DNA of 64,000 bases from JAKFDK01 sp036676195 (GCA_036676195.1 JAKFDK010000010.1:110152-174151); one strand, 5' to 3'; counted from the first letter of the stretch, positions 24,687 through 33,696 are shown. Numbers and translations are program-made. The notes: generated from the sequence alone by a model not told the origin.

Positions 24687-26384
24687 GTGAATAGCAAACC
24701 AGGCCGGCTCAAGCTATTCCTCCGCACGGTCAGCCTGAATTGGCAAGGGATCGTCTTCTGGACCCTGGTCGTCGGGTTGATTCTGTTTAACTGGGATTTA
24801 ATGGCAGCCAATCGGGAAAGTGTGTTTGGCATCCTGGGGATGGTCGGGCAGCTCTTGTTCTACATTTTCTTGGCCATTATCCAATTTGTGGCCATCTTCT
24901 GGTTTCTGGCCCGACCCCGGCTATACTGGATTGACCCCGGCGAGACCGGCGTTGGCTTCGAGGACTATAAGGGGAACAACGGCGTTGTCGAGGTAGCCCG
25001 GCGGGTGGTCACGCTCCTGAAGGGTGTGAAAAGCTTCAAGCGCATGGGGGGCCAGGCCTCCCGTGGCCTGTTGCTGATCGGACCGCCCGGCACCGGCAAG
25101 AGTTACCTGGCCCAGTGCATGGCTTCAGAAGCAGAAGTACCCTTTGCCTACCTGAGCGCCCCTTCTGTGCAGAATATGTTTTTTGGTGTCAGCAACCTGA
25201 TCATTATGAACATCTATCGTAAGGCGCGGAAGAAGGCCAGAAAGTACGGCGCCTGCATTGTCTTTATTGATGAAATTGACGCTATCGGTATGTCCCGTAG
25301 CAACCGTGGGGGCATGCTCGGCGGTGGCGGGATGATGGGAATGGGTATGGGTGGCATGGGTCTGCTGAACGAACTGCTGATGCAAATGGATCCGCCCAAC
25401 CTGGAGCAGGGCCGCCTGAATAAGCTGCTGCGCAAGATAGGCCTGCGTACCCGCAAGGCGGAGCAGCCGGTCGTTTTCACGATTGGCGCCACCAACCTGG
25501 GCGAGGTCCTGGATCCGGCCTTGCTCCGCCCCGGTCGTTTTGACAAGAAGATTACCGTCGACATCCCTGACTTTGAAGGCCGCAGGGAGATCATTGAATA
25601 CTACCTGAGCAAGGTCAAACACGATGAAGCCCTGTCCATTGATCGGATGGCGGGTGACACCATTCACTACTCGCCGGTCATGATCAAGCATGTGATCAAC
25701 GAGGCGGTGGTGATCGCCCACTTTGAAGGCCGCCACGCCCTGACGTATCGGGATTTTCAGTTGGCCCTGGAGGTCAACGAGCATGGTCTGCGCGAGCCGA
25801 TCCGCGGCCTGGCGTACGAGGAAAAGCGGCGCATTGCGTATCACGAGGCCGGGCATGCGGTAGCCATGTACCTGCTGCAGCCCAAGGTGCCCCCGGTTAA
25901 GGCCACCATTATCCGCCACGGTAACGCCCTGGGGTTTGTTCAGGGCAAGCCGATGGAGGAAATGGTGCATACCACCCGCGAGGAGTTGCTGGCCAGTATT
26001 CAGATTTCGCTGGGTTCGCGGGCGGCGGAGCGGTTGTTCCTCAACACTGAACTGAGCGGAGTGACTTCCGACCTGGCCCACGCAACCCGCACGGCTGCAG
26101 CCTACCTGGGAATCTGGGGGATGGGCGGCAGTTTCTACTCTTACCTTGCCTTCAACCAGGGCCAGCCCGATGGCCAACTGAAGCAGCAGATCGAAAAACT
26201 GTTGGATGACCAGTTTCAGAAGGTTACCCGTCTGTTGCAGGAACACCGGGACGCCGTGGTGGCCATTGCAGAAGGGCTGCTGGAACGGGAAGAGCTGGAC
26301 CGGGACGAGATCCGCAGCATTATGGAGGCCAACCGCCGGCCGGAGGGCCAGATCGCAGCTTTCACGGGTGGTCGGCTGCAATAG
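24687..26384 (+). CDS. divergent FtsH-like membrane AAA+ zinc protease
   Basis: 565 residues from the GTG at 24687, seven bases after AAAGGGGGG. Two membrane segments (about 22-37 and 52-74) are separated by only some 15 residues, so the external domain of classical FtsH is missing. The AAA+ module has Walker A GPPGTGKS at 132-139, Walker B IVFIDEID at 191-198, and the second region of homology with Asn270 and arginines in LLRPGRFD (281, 284). After the AAA lid comes an M41 protease domain: HEAGH at 386-390 and the third zinc ligand probably Asp462 (TSDLAHAT). A Gly/Met-rich insert (about 208-225) follows Walker B, in the position of a loop facing the pore. It is a stand-alone gene. The substrate is unknown; a housekeeping FtsH presumably exists elsewhere. 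Confidence 0.88.
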   Translation: MNSKPGRLKLFLRTVSLNWQGIVFWTLVVGLILFNWDLMAANRESVFGILGMVGQLLFYIFLAIIQFVAIFWFLARPRLYWIDPGETGVGFEDYKGNNGVVEVARRVVTLLKGVKSFKRMGGQASRGLLLIGPPGTGKSYLAQCMASEAEVPFAYLSAPSVQNMFFGVSNLIIMNIYRKARKKARKYGACIVFIDEIDAIGMSRSNRGGMLGGGGMMGMGMGGMGLLNELLMQMDPPNLEQGRLNKLLRKIGLRTRKAEQPVVFTIGATNLGEVLDPALLRPGRFDKKITVDIPDFEGRREIIEYYLSKVKHDEALSIDRMAGDTIHYSPVMIKHVINEAVVIAHFEGRHALTYRDFQLALEVNEHGLREPIRGLAYEEKRRIAYHEAGHAVAMYLLQPKVPPVKATIIRHGNALGFVQGKPMEEMVHTTREELLASIQISLGSRAAERLFLNTELSGVTSDLAHATRTAAAYLGIWGMGGSFYSYLAFNQGQPDGQLKQQIEKLLDDQFQKVTRLLQEHRDAVVAIAEGLLEREELDRDEIRSIMEANRRPEGQIAAFTGGRLQ

Positions 26385-26393
26385 GGTCGCCGA

Positions 26394-26424
26394 GGCTCCC
26401 GGAGTTTTCCGGGGGCCTTTTTTT
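26394..26424 (+). terminator. intrinsic terminator after the FtsH-like gene
   Basis: GGCTCCCGG (26394-26402) pairs with CCGGGGGCC (26409-26417, one G-T pair), followed by seven T residues. Confidence 0.88.
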
Positions 26425-26538
26425 GAACCAGGGAACTGCTTTCCGCCGAGCGCCGTCTAATCCAGCAGACTTCCACAGGATTGGGCCTGCTATATCTAGA
26501 ATTCCGATGCCAGACACCGCAAAGGGGGGAACACCAGA

Positions 26539-27837
26539 TTGACTTGGCGCAGCGGGCGCTTCCTTTCCGGCGCCAGCCTGTTGATCGGTCTGCTGGTGTT
26601 ATCTGGCCTGGGAGCGGCTGTTCCCGCCTTTCCCGACCTGCGCGGCCACTGGGCACAGTCCCCCATCATGGCCCTGGCCCTGCGCGAGGTCGCCAGTGGG
26701 TTTGCTGATGGTACTTTCCACCCGTATGCAGTGGTGACCCGGGCCGAGACCGCCAAATGGTTAGCCGAGATTGTCGGGACGCAGAGGGACAGGCAGCGAT
26801 TGAAGAACACCGGCAGCCGGTTTGGGGACCTGACCGGGCACTGGGCTGTTGGTTACGTGGAGGCTGCGGCCGAGCGGGGGTTGATTTACGGCTACCAGGA
26901 TGCAACCTTCCGGCCGGAACAGCCGGTGCGCCGGGACGAAGCGGTTGCCCTGGTGGTGCGGGCAGCAGGGCTTACTGCCAGGGCCAGGCAAATGCCACGC
27001 TCAACTGTTTTGCCGTTTACCGATGCCGACGCCATTCCGGCCTGGGTGCGGGGTGATATCTGGGTCGCCCTGAACGAGGGCCTGCTGCAGGATCTGGTTT
27101 CCGATTCATTCCAACCCCAGAAGACAGTCAACCGGGCGGAAATGGCGGCTCTGATGGCCCGCCTGCTGGCCCGGCGGGGAGGACTGCACGATCTTTCCGG
27201 CGTGGTGGAGTCGTGGGACGAATCGACCGGACGGCTTGCCCTGCGCACGGCCGCCGGGGTCCTGCACGAGGTGCGGGTACCGGGGGATGCGGTTACTTTT
27301 CGGGCCGGTGTTTTGACCCGGCAGTTCAAGCCGCTGGATCAGGTGTGGGTCGTAACCAGTCCGCAGGGCGAGGCGGTTTATGCAGAGACCCGTTACCAGG
27401 ATGTCACAGGGCACACGGTTCTGGTTCAGGACCGGGTTCTGACCTTCCTGGAGCGGGGGTCCTGGTTCAGGCGAAGCATTGCCGTTGCGGCAGAGGCGTC
27501 GGTGTTTCTGAACGGCCGGCCGGCGGCGGTCAGCGACCTGTCCGGGGCACATCGGGTTTATGTGGTGCTGGACGTTGGCAGCGGTGAGGCCCGCATTATC
27601 GATGCTGTCCGGTATACCCACTCGGGAGTGCTGGCGGGCTTCCAGAACATCAGTGGTGCCTGGGCCATAACCCTGACCCAGGCTAACGGCCAGCGGGTGA
27701 CTTTGCCCCTTACTCCGGAAACGATTGCCTTTCAAGACGGGCTTCGGGTCAAAACGGAGTCGCTGCCTCTGGGTGCGGCCCTGATTGTCGCTGCACCCAA
27801 TGGCGGTCCGGTCACCTATATCGAAACAGATCAGTAG
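26539..27837 (+). CDS. SLH-domain surface protein with C-terminal beta domain
   Basis: 432 residues from the TTG at 26539, nine bases after AAAGGGGGG. A signal peptide (LSGASLLIGLLVLSGLGAAVPA) leads into three SLH domains: about 32-80 (FPDLRGHWAQSPIMALALRE, VTRAETAKWLA), 95-145 (GHWAVGYVEAAAERGLIYGY) and 160-210 (WVALNEGLLQDL, VNRAEMAALMARLL). The remaining 220 residues form an unrecognised beta-rich domain with repeats of the kind LSGVVESWDESTGRLALRT and LAGFQNISGAWAITLTQ, resembling S1-like or RNA-barrel folds only in a general way. It should be attached to the wall polymer. The subtilase gene starts 23 bases downstream, so the two probably form an operon. Confidence 0.87.
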   Translation: MTWRSGRFLSGASLLIGLLVLSGLGAAVPAFPDLRGHWAQSPIMALALREVASGFADGTFHPYAVVTRAETAKWLAEIVGTQRDRQRLKNTGSRFGDLTGHWAVGYVEAAAERGLIYGYQDATFRPEQPVRRDEAVALVVRAAGLTARARQMPRSTVLPFTDADAIPAWVRGDIWVALNEGLLQDLVSDSFQPQKTVNRAEMAALMARLLARRGGLHDLSGVVESWDESTGRLALRTAAGVLHEVRVPGDAVTFRAGVLTRQFKPLDQVWVVTSPQGEAVYAETRYQDVTGHTVLVQDRVLTFLERGSWFRRSIAVAAEASVFLNGRPAAVSDLSGAHRVYVVLDVGSGEARIIDAVRYTHSGVLAGFQNISGAWAITLTQANGQRVTLPLTPETIAFQDGLRVKTESLPLGAALIVAAPNGGPVTYIETDQ

Positions 27838-27860
27838 GCTGCGGAGGTGAACCAACCCGC

Positions 27861-30800
27861 ATGCGTCGTTGCCTTGCCGCTGTTGTCACCCTGACGCTGC
27901 TCGCCTCCAGCCTGATGGCCGGGGGCTGCCAACGCGTCCGGCCGGAGCCGGTGGATCAGGCGGCACAGGCGCCTGTACTGAAGGAGCCGCCATCTCCGGT
28001 CGTATCGGCTGTGGAGGCAGCGCAGGCACAGGGGCAGCCCGAAGTGACCCTTGAAATGTTGCTGACACCGGAAACGTCCACTGACCAGGCCGTTTCGGCG
28101 GTGGAAAAACTGGGCGGCCGGGTGGCTTACCGCAGTCCGGAACTGCCGTATCTGCAGGTAACCATCCCTCCTGCCCGGGTGGATGAACTGGTGGCCCAGA
28201 CCAAACTGGCCGGGCTGGCGCCGGATCGCCGGGTGACTGCCCAACCGGCCAGCCTCGATGCCACGGCTCCGGAGGGAACCCGAGCCGGTCTGCAGTTGAA
28301 TCTGGACCAGATACGCGCCGGCATCTTCACCGCCGAGACCGGCGCCCTGGGCAGTGGGGTCACCATTGCCGTGATCGACAGCGGGGTGGACCCGTCCCAT
28401 CCTGACCTGCAATCGACCCCATCGGGCCGGCGCAAGATCACCGAGTGGTATGACTTCACGGGTGAGGGTACCGTGGCCACGCCGTGGCCGGTGAATCCGG
28501 GGAGCACATTTGCACCAAGCAAGGCCGACGGGACCGCGCTGACCGACCGCCTGGGCCGACCTTTGGTATACAACATCGCCGGAATTGCTTCTGCAGGCGG
28601 AAGGCTGTGGTTCGGACTACTGCGGGAGGATTACGCCGACCTTGACCATAACGGCAGCATTACGGACCTGTTCGGGACCCTGCTGGTGGACTCGTCTGTT
28701 CCCGGCCACTACGATCTGGCGTATGTGGATACCAACAAGAACGGCGACTTTACCGATGAAGAGCCGCTGCACGAATACCGGTTGACGCATCAGGTCGGCT
28801 GGTTGGGGCGGAACATCCCCACCACGCCCGAGGACGAACGGCTGCCCTTTGTGGTCACCGGGATCCGGGCCGATGGCAGCGGACTGACCATTGGTTTTGA
28901 TAATGACGGCCACGGTACCCATGTGGCCGGGATTGCTGCGGCGTGGAGCGAAAACGGGCTGGTGGGGGTAGCACCTGAGGCCCAGATTGCGGCCCTGAAA
29001 GTCACCGACTCGTCCGGTTCGGGCTGGTGGTCCAAGATTGCCCAGGCGGCCGAATTCGCCGCCCGCGACCTGGGGGTGCGGGTGATCAACCTGAGCCTGC
29101 AGGAGCTGGACGAGGGGGCCACTGCCTTTTTCCGCAGACTGGTGCAGCAATACAAGGTCGTGGTGGTTTTGGCCGCGGGCAACCAGGGACCGGGGTTGTC
29201 CAGCGCGGCGGCGCCCGGTGATTCCACCCAGGTGATCACCGTAGGCGGGTACTATTCACCGGAAATGTGGGAACGTGACTCGGGCTACCGGTTACCTACC
29301 GAAGGTGTGTGGGTGGCTTCCGGCCGCGACGGTGGCGGCAGCGGTGTGGGGCCGCGGCTGGACGGGGCGCTGGTGCCCACTCTGATTGCTCCGTACAGCG
29401 CCCCGTCGACAGTTCCGCGCTGGAAGGCGGCTCCGGGGTATGGGCGCCAGGGGGGAACCAGCATGGCAGCCCCCCACGTGGCCGGTGCCGCCGCCCTGTT
29501 GCTCAGTGCAGCGGCCGAGAAGGGCCTGGCCCCGGATGTATCGATTGTGAAACGGGCCCTGGAGATGAGCGCTCGTCCGCTGGATGGGTGGGAGCGTTTT
29601 GAACAGGGCTTTGGCCTTCTGAATGTCCAGGAAGCCTGGGAGCGCCTGCAGCGCCTGCCGGCCCAACTGCCCCTCTCTGCCGCCGGCCCCCAGGGTGCGG
29701 CAGGGCTGCTGGCCCGCAACTACATCCCCGGCCGGACCCAGTTTACCCTCAGTAACGTGGGCGACTCGGTCCGGGTCAATGTGGTATCTGACCGGGACTG
29801 GTTACGACCCATGCAGCACGACGGCGTTCTGTTGCCTGGCTTCAGCAGCCGGCAGGTGACCGTGGCTTACCTGCCGCCGGAAAAACCCGGGGTATACACA
29901 GGATTCCTCACCGTGCGCAGCCCGGACCGGTATGGCTATGAGTTGCAGATTCCGAATACCATTGTGGTGCCCCACCGCTTTGGGGCCGACGGTCGGTTGG
30001 TCCTGTCTCATACCGACGTGTTTGCCGGTACCCACCGGCGAGACTTCATCATGGTTCCCCCCGGCACCCAACGGCTCCGGGTCTTTGTTCGCCTGAACCG
30101 CGATGCAACCGGCAAAGCCGATGGGCGCATGCGTGCCATGCTGTTCCGGCCTGACGGCCAGCCGGCCTTTCGGTCGGAACTGCTGGGAATAGGCCCCGAA
30201 CAGGCGCGGGAGTCTGAGCAGGTCGTGATTGAGCGTCCGATGCCCGGTGCCTGGGAATTGTTTGGCCAGTCTGAACCGGACTTGGTCCGGTACAGCACAA
30301 AAGCGACGACCGCCTACACGGTTGAACTGCAGACAGACGGTATGGTTGCTGTGGCCGGCGGCACCGATCCCACCGGAGGAAATCTGGCACCGGAAGGACT
30401 GCAGTTCACCTACAACCAGGGCGGTACCAAGGTGCGGGAGCAGATCTGGGTGACCGCCAACCTGCCGCCGTTTACCGGGGCCCTGTTCGCATCTGGTTTT
30501 GGGCAGGCGGAAGACGAGACTGTCTCGCGGCTGGTCAAGGCACAGGGTACGGTTGAGGAGTTTCGCCTGACGCAGACGGCCGGGCCGGTGCGGATCGAAG
30601 CGCAGGCCACCCTGCCCATGCGGGCGCAAATCGGGCTCAGGCTGCTGCGGCGTACCGCCGGCGGCGAACCCGAGGAGGTCAGGCGCCGTCCGCCCTCCAC
30701 AGACCCGGTTGTGGGCATTGAAGTACCCAGCCTGCCCCCCGGCGATTACCGGGTTTACGTGGATTCGAACAGCAGTACACCACGCCTGCAATACCAGCGC

Positions 30801-31340
30801 ACGGTGTTCCACCAGGACAACAGTGTCCGGACCACAGACATGCCGCGGCGTCGGGCCCGCGGCGACCGGTGGCCGGTCACCCTGGAAATCGATATCCCCG
30901 CAAGTCCGGGGCGTTACAAGGGCCACGTCTTGCTCCGGGATACCGAAAACGATATCACCCTGGCGTGGCTGCCCCTGGAAGTATCTGTTGGACAGCCGAA
31001 CCTGTTGGTGCGCCCACTTGACGCACAACTGCAGATCGGTACGCCGGGTTTTCTTCAACTTGAAGTGTTGAATGCCGGCACCGGGGAGGGGGTCAGTGGC
31101 CCGGTACGGGTGGACGGCCGGCGCTACCTGGCTGAGGACGGCCGGGTCGACCTGATGCTGACGCCGTCGGGTTCCAGGTTCAGCTTATCTGTCGAGATCG
31201 ATCTGCCAGACTACCAGCCCCTGCGCCGGCGTTTTCAACTGGCCGCCCGGCAACAGCCCGGTACCGTACCGGTAGTTGTCGCTCCGCAACAGGAAAATGC
31301 GCCGGCACGGCAAAAAATACAATCACTTCTGAGGCCATGA
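27861..31340 (+). CDS. large subtilisin-like serine protease (S8), probable lipoprotein
   Basis: 1159 residues from the ATG at 27861, eleven bases after GGAGGTGA. The N-terminus (LTLLASSLMAGGC) has a plausible lipobox with Cys23. Residues about 60-130 resemble an inhibitor I9-type propeptide. The catalytic triad is Asp173 (VIDSGVDPSHPDL), His351 (GHGTHVAGIAA) and Ser534 (GTSMAAPHVAGA). Between Asp and His is an insert of about 150 residues with two Ca-binding-like loops (DLDHNGSITDLFG and DTNKNGDFTDEE). Some 600 residues of beta-sandwich domains follow the protease. A surface-anchored, calcium-stabilised protease that feeds on or trims external proteins is a reasonable reading, and would supply amino acids for the lysine pathway; that is inference. 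It is followed closely by the Spo0F gene. Confidence 0.92.
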   Translation: MRRCLAAVVTLTLLASSLMAGGCQRVRPEPVDQAAQAPVLKEPPSPVVSAVEAAQAQGQPEVTLEMLLTPETSTDQAVSAVEKLGGRVAYRSPELPYLQVTIPPARVDELVAQTKLAGLAPDRRVTAQPASLDATAPEGTRAGLQLNLDQIRAGIFTAETGALGSGVTIAVIDSGVDPSHPDLQSTPSGRRKITEWYDFTGEGTVATPWPVNPGSTFAPSKADGTALTDRLGRPLVYNIAGIASAGGRLWFGLLREDYADLDHNGSITDLFGTLLVDSSVPGHYDLAYVDTNKNGDFTDEEPLHEYRLTHQVGWLGRNIPTTPEDERLPFVVTGIRADGSGLTIGFDNDGHGTHVAGIAAAWSENGLVGVAPEAQIAALKVTDSSGSGWWSKIAQAAEFAARDLGVRVINLSLQELDEGATAFFRRLVQQYKVVVVLAAGNQGPGLSSAAAPGDSTQVITVGGYYSPEMWERDSGYRLPTEGVWVASGRDGGGSGVGPRLDGALVPTLIAPYSAPSTVPRWKAAPGYGRQGGTSMAAPHVAGAAALLLSAAAEKGLAPDVSIVKRALEMSARPLDGWERFEQGFGLLNVQEAWERLQRLPAQLPLSAAGPQGAAGLLARNYIPGRTQFTLSNVGDSVRVNVVSDRDWLRPMQHDGVLLPGFSSRQVTVAYLPPEKPGVYTGFLTVRSPDRYGYELQIPNTIVVPHRFGADGRLVLSHTDVFAGTHRRDFIMVPPGTQRLRVFVRLNRDATGKADGRMRAMLFRPDGQPAFRSELLGIGPEQARESEQVVIERPMPGAWELFGQSEPDLVRYSTKATTAYTVELQTDGMVAVAGGTDPTGGNLAPEGLQFTYNQGGTKVREQIWVTANLPPFTGALFASGFGQAEDETVSRLVKAQGTVEEFRLTQTAGPVRIEAQATLPMRAQIGLRLLRRTAGGEPEEVRRRPPSTDPVVGIEVPSLPPGDYRVYVDSNSSTPRLQYQRTVFHQDNSVRTTDMPRRRARGDRWPVTLEIDIPASPGRYKGHVLLRDTENDITLAWLPLEVSVGQPNLLVRPLDAQLQIGTPGFLQLEVLNAGTGEGVSGPVRVDGRRYLAEDGRVDLMLTPSGSRFSLSVEIDLPDYQPLRRRFQLAARQQPGTVPVVVAPQQENAPARQKIQSLLRP

Positions 31341-31360
31341 TCCCGGCGGGAGGTGCAAGA

Positions 31361-31726
31361 ATGGTTTCGCCCCTCATCCTGGTCGTTGACGACCAACCGG
31401 CAGTGCGCCGCCTGGTTCAGGAGGTGTTCCATCAGGCAGGCTACCGGGTCCTGACTGCGGCCAACGGCGAGCAAGCCCTTGCCCTGACGGCCGCTGAGCT
31501 GCCTGATCTGGCCATCCTCGATGTCCGGATGCCCGTCATGGGTGGGGTGGAAACCTTGCGTCGGTTGCAGCAACTGGAACCCGACCTGCCCGTGCTGATG
31601 ATGACAGCCGTCGGCGATGACGCCCAGGTGCGCGAGGCCCTTGATCTGGGCGCCCGCCAGGCCTTGACCAAGCCCTTTGACGTATTTCGCCTGCGTGACC
31701 TGGTACGTTCACTTTTGGAGGGATAG
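31361..31726 (+). CDS. spo0F: Spo0F-type single-domain response regulator
   Basis: 121-residue receiver domain with no output domain. From the ATG at 31361, seven bases after GGGAGGTG, the key residues are Asp10, Asp11, Asp54 (LDVRMP), Thr82 and Lys104 (LTKPF). These positions match Bacillus Spo0F residue for residue; the family protein is 124 long. In the sporulation phosphorelay Spo0F takes phosphate from sensor kinases and passes it to Spo0B and then Spo0A. Its place upstream of tal, glpX and rho is the place of spo0F in Bacillus. A generic CheY-like receiver cannot be excluded by sequence alone. An ATG at 31337 would overlap the protease stop and lacks a ribosome-binding site. Confidence 0.85.
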   Translation: MVSPLILVVDDQPAVRRLVQEVFHQAGYRVLTAANGEQALALTAAELPDLAILDVRMPVMGGVETLRRLQQLEPDLPVLMMTAVGDDAQVREALDLGARQALTKPFDVFRLRDLVRSLLEG

Positions 31727-31729
31727 CCG

Positions 31730-32116
31730 GTGGAAGTGCTGCTACGCCTGCGCATGTCTGCGCATGACGCTCACTACGGCGGGGGACTGGTAGACGGAGC
31801 GCGGATGCTGGCACTGTTTGGGGATGCCGCCACGGAATTGCTGATCCGCCACGACGGTGACGAGGGTCTGTTTGCCGCTTACGACCTGGTCGAGTTCAAG
31901 GCCCCGGTTTATGCCGGAGACTATATTGAGGTACGGGCCCGCATGGTTCGGATCGGGAATACCTCCAGGGCGATGGAGTTTGAGGCGTGGAAGGTCATTG
32001 AAGCCTGCCCGACGCCTGACCAGCCATCGCAGGCCAGGGTACTGGACACCCCGGTACTGGTGACAAGGGCCAGTGGGACCTGCGTTACGCCCAAGGACCG
32101 CCAGCACGGAAGCTAG
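31730..32116 (+). CDS. kal: 3-aminobutyryl-CoA ammonia-lyase
   Basis: 128-residue hotdog-fold enzyme of lysine fermentation that removes ammonia from L-3-aminobutyryl-CoA to give crotonyl-CoA. The opening LRMSAHDAHYGGGLVDGARML and the middle LFGDAATELLIRHDGDEGLF follow the characterised Kal sequence closely. The GTG at 31730 is seven bases after GGAGGG and only three bases after the spo0F stop, so the two are probably co-transcribed. The last ten residues (CVTPKDRQHGS) are extra. It precedes kce, the enzyme that produces its substrate. Its location between spo0F and tal is unusual for a catabolic gene. Confidence 0.93.
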   Translation: MEVLLRLRMSAHDAHYGGGLVDGARMLALFGDAATELLIRHDGDEGLFAAYDLVEFKAPVYAGDYIEVRARMVRIGNTSRAMEFEAWKVIEACPTPDQPSQARVLDTPVLVTRASGTCVTPKDRQHGS

Positions 32117-32153
32117 CCCGGCAGGGGCAGTGACCAGGGAGGAGGTCGCCCCG

Positions 32154-32978
32154 GTGGAAAAGCTGATTATTACCTGTGCTGTGGTGGGAGCGGAGGTCAC
32201 CCGGGGGGAAAATCCCCATGTACCCTATACAGCCGAGGAAATTGCCAATGAAGCCATCGCTGCCGCCAAAGCAGGTGCCGCGCTGGTGCACCTGCATGCC
32301 CGGAAAACAGATGGAACCCCGACGCAGGATTCCGCTATTTTCGCAGAGATCATGGCGCGTATCCGGGCTTCCGGGACCGACGTGATCATTCAGGTCTCAA
32401 CGGGCGGGGCCGTTGGCATGACTGCCGCCGAGCGGCTGCAACCTGTGCGTCTGCAGCCGGAAATGGCGACCCTGACGACCGGAACCGTTAATTTCGGTTC
32501 GACGGTGTTCTGGAACCCGCCAGATCTGGTTGAGCAGTTTGCCCGGGAGATGACCGCGGCCGGAGTGCGCCCCGAAATTGAGGTTTTTGAACCGGGCATG
32601 ATTGACAACGCCCTGCGACTGGTGAAGCAGGGGGTTCTGGCGCTGCCGCTGCACTTCGATTTCGTTCTGGGTGGGCCGGGGTGGATGGCTGCCACCCCCC
32701 GTAACCTGATCTTTCTGGCGGAGTCCATTCCGCCGGGTTGTACCTGGTGTGTGGCCGGAATCGGGCGCCACCAGTTGCCACTGGCCACCATGTCGGTGCT
32801 GATGGGCGGCCATGTGCGGGTCGGGCTTGAGGATAACCTGTTCTACCGCAAGGGGGAACTGGCCACTGGAAATGCACAACTGGTGGCCCGGGTCGTTCGA
32901 ATTGCAAACGAGTTAGGGCGGGACATTGCGACCCCGGATGAGGCCAGGAGGATATTACATCTGCTGCCGAGAACGTAG
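32154..32978 (+). CDS. kce: 3-keto-5-aminohexanoate cleavage enzyme
   Basis: 274 residues from the GTG at 32154, eight bases after AGGGAGGAGG. Kce (BKACE family, formerly DUF849) is a zinc TIM-barrel enzyme that condenses 3-keto-5-aminohexanoate with acetyl-CoA to acetoacetate and 3-aminobutyryl-CoA. Characteristic segments are LIITCAVVGAE, the zinc-ligand motif VHLHAR, IIQVSTGG, LTTGTVNFG and HVRVGLEDNL. The substrate-recognising glutamate usually sits in the early TCAVVGAE stretch, which fits the amino-acid-type Kce. The frame extends upstream into kal but without plausible protein sequence. With KamD/KamE and Kal it gives three consecutive chemical steps of the pathway; the connecting dehydrogenase (Kdd) was not found in this window. 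Confidence 0.95.
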   Translation: MEKLIITCAVVGAEVTRGENPHVPYTAEEIANEAIAAAKAGAALVHLHARKTDGTPTQDSAIFAEIMARIRASGTDVIIQVSTGGAVGMTAAERLQPVRLQPEMATLTTGTVNFGSTVFWNPPDLVEQFAREMTAAGVRPEIEVFEPGMIDNALRLVKQGVLALPLHFDFVLGGPGWMAATPRNLIFLAESIPPGCTWCVAGIGRHQLPLATMSVLMGGHVRVGLEDNLFYRKGELATGNAQLVARVVRIANELGRDIATPDEARRILHLLPRT

Positions 32979-33017
32979 GTAGCATTCGGCAGCGGGGGCC
33001 TGGAGGGGGTAGCAGTC

Positions 33018-33635
33018 ATGCTGGTTTCGGCGCGGGTGGGCATTGCCCTGCGATGTCCCCACTGCGGCAAAACCGGTACACATGAGGTGCCGTTGTTTGC
33101 ATTTTCAGGCACGGGCTCGGTGCATCTCACCTGCACCTGTGGGCACCGGCAGGGGGCGGTAATTCGCCACAAGGGGCGGATGATGCTACAGTTGTCCTGC
33201 AATCTCTGTGCGGGGCTGCATCGCCTGGAATATAGCACTGCCCGGTTCTGGAGCGGTCAATTCCATCCGCTGCTTTGCCAGGATACTGGCCTGCATATGG
33301 GGGCGCTGGGGTCGCCGGAAGCCGTGCGATCGTTCAAGAGCCCTGTTCCTGAGGATGATGTGGATTCGACCGCTTATGAAGACTTCTTCGTCAACCCTGA
33401 GGTCATGTACGAGGTGTTGGCAGCGGTGCATGATCTGGAAGCGGCCGGGCGCCTGCGGTGCCGCTGCGGAAACACGGACATCGAGTACGAACTGCAGCCG
33501 GATAAACTACAACTGGTTTGTCCGGAGTGTGGGTCCTACCGTAGCCTGGAAGCCACGGATGACGCCGATGCCAATCGGGCCCGCCGGGCCAGGCAAATGG
33601 AGATTGGCGGGCGAAAGCCCCAGGGACGCAGGTAA
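33018..33635 (+). CDS. cysteine-rich zinc-ribbon hypothetical protein, 205 aa
   Basis: The ATG at 33018 lies eight bases after GGAGGGGG. Twelve cysteines occur mostly in pairs: CPHC (13, 16), CTC (39, 41), CNLC (61, 64), a single at 87, CRC (148, 150) and CPEC (168, 171). This suggests two treble or ribbon zinc sites at each end of the protein. The middle is acidic (PEDDVDSTAYEDFF) and helical; the C-terminus is basic (NRARRARQME, RKPQGRR), as in nucleic-acid-binding proteins. No signal peptide. I do not recognise the family beyond similarity to uncharacterised Firmicute zinc-ribbon proteins. It sits between kce and tal in the same direction, 39 bases after kce. Confidence 0.72.
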   Translation: MLVSARVGIALRCPHCGKTGTHEVPLFAFSGTGSVHLTCTCGHRQGAVIRHKGRMMLQLSCNLCAGLHRLEYSTARFWSGQFHPLLCQDTGLHMGALGSPEAVRSFKSPVPEDDVDSTAYEDFFVNPEVMYEVLAAVHDLEAAGRLRCRCGNTDIEYELQPDKLQLVCPECGSYRSLEATDDADANRARRARQMEIGGRKPQGRR

Positions 33636-33696
33636 CCGGCACTTTGGTTCGGGCCGCAGTCAGGTCGTATGTTCGGGAAGGGAGACCAGCGTAACC

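Noticed and set aside
33208..33696. Upstream extension of the transaldolase frame
   Set aside because: It overlaps the zinc-ribbon gene in another frame and has random composition; the family N-terminus begins at 33697.
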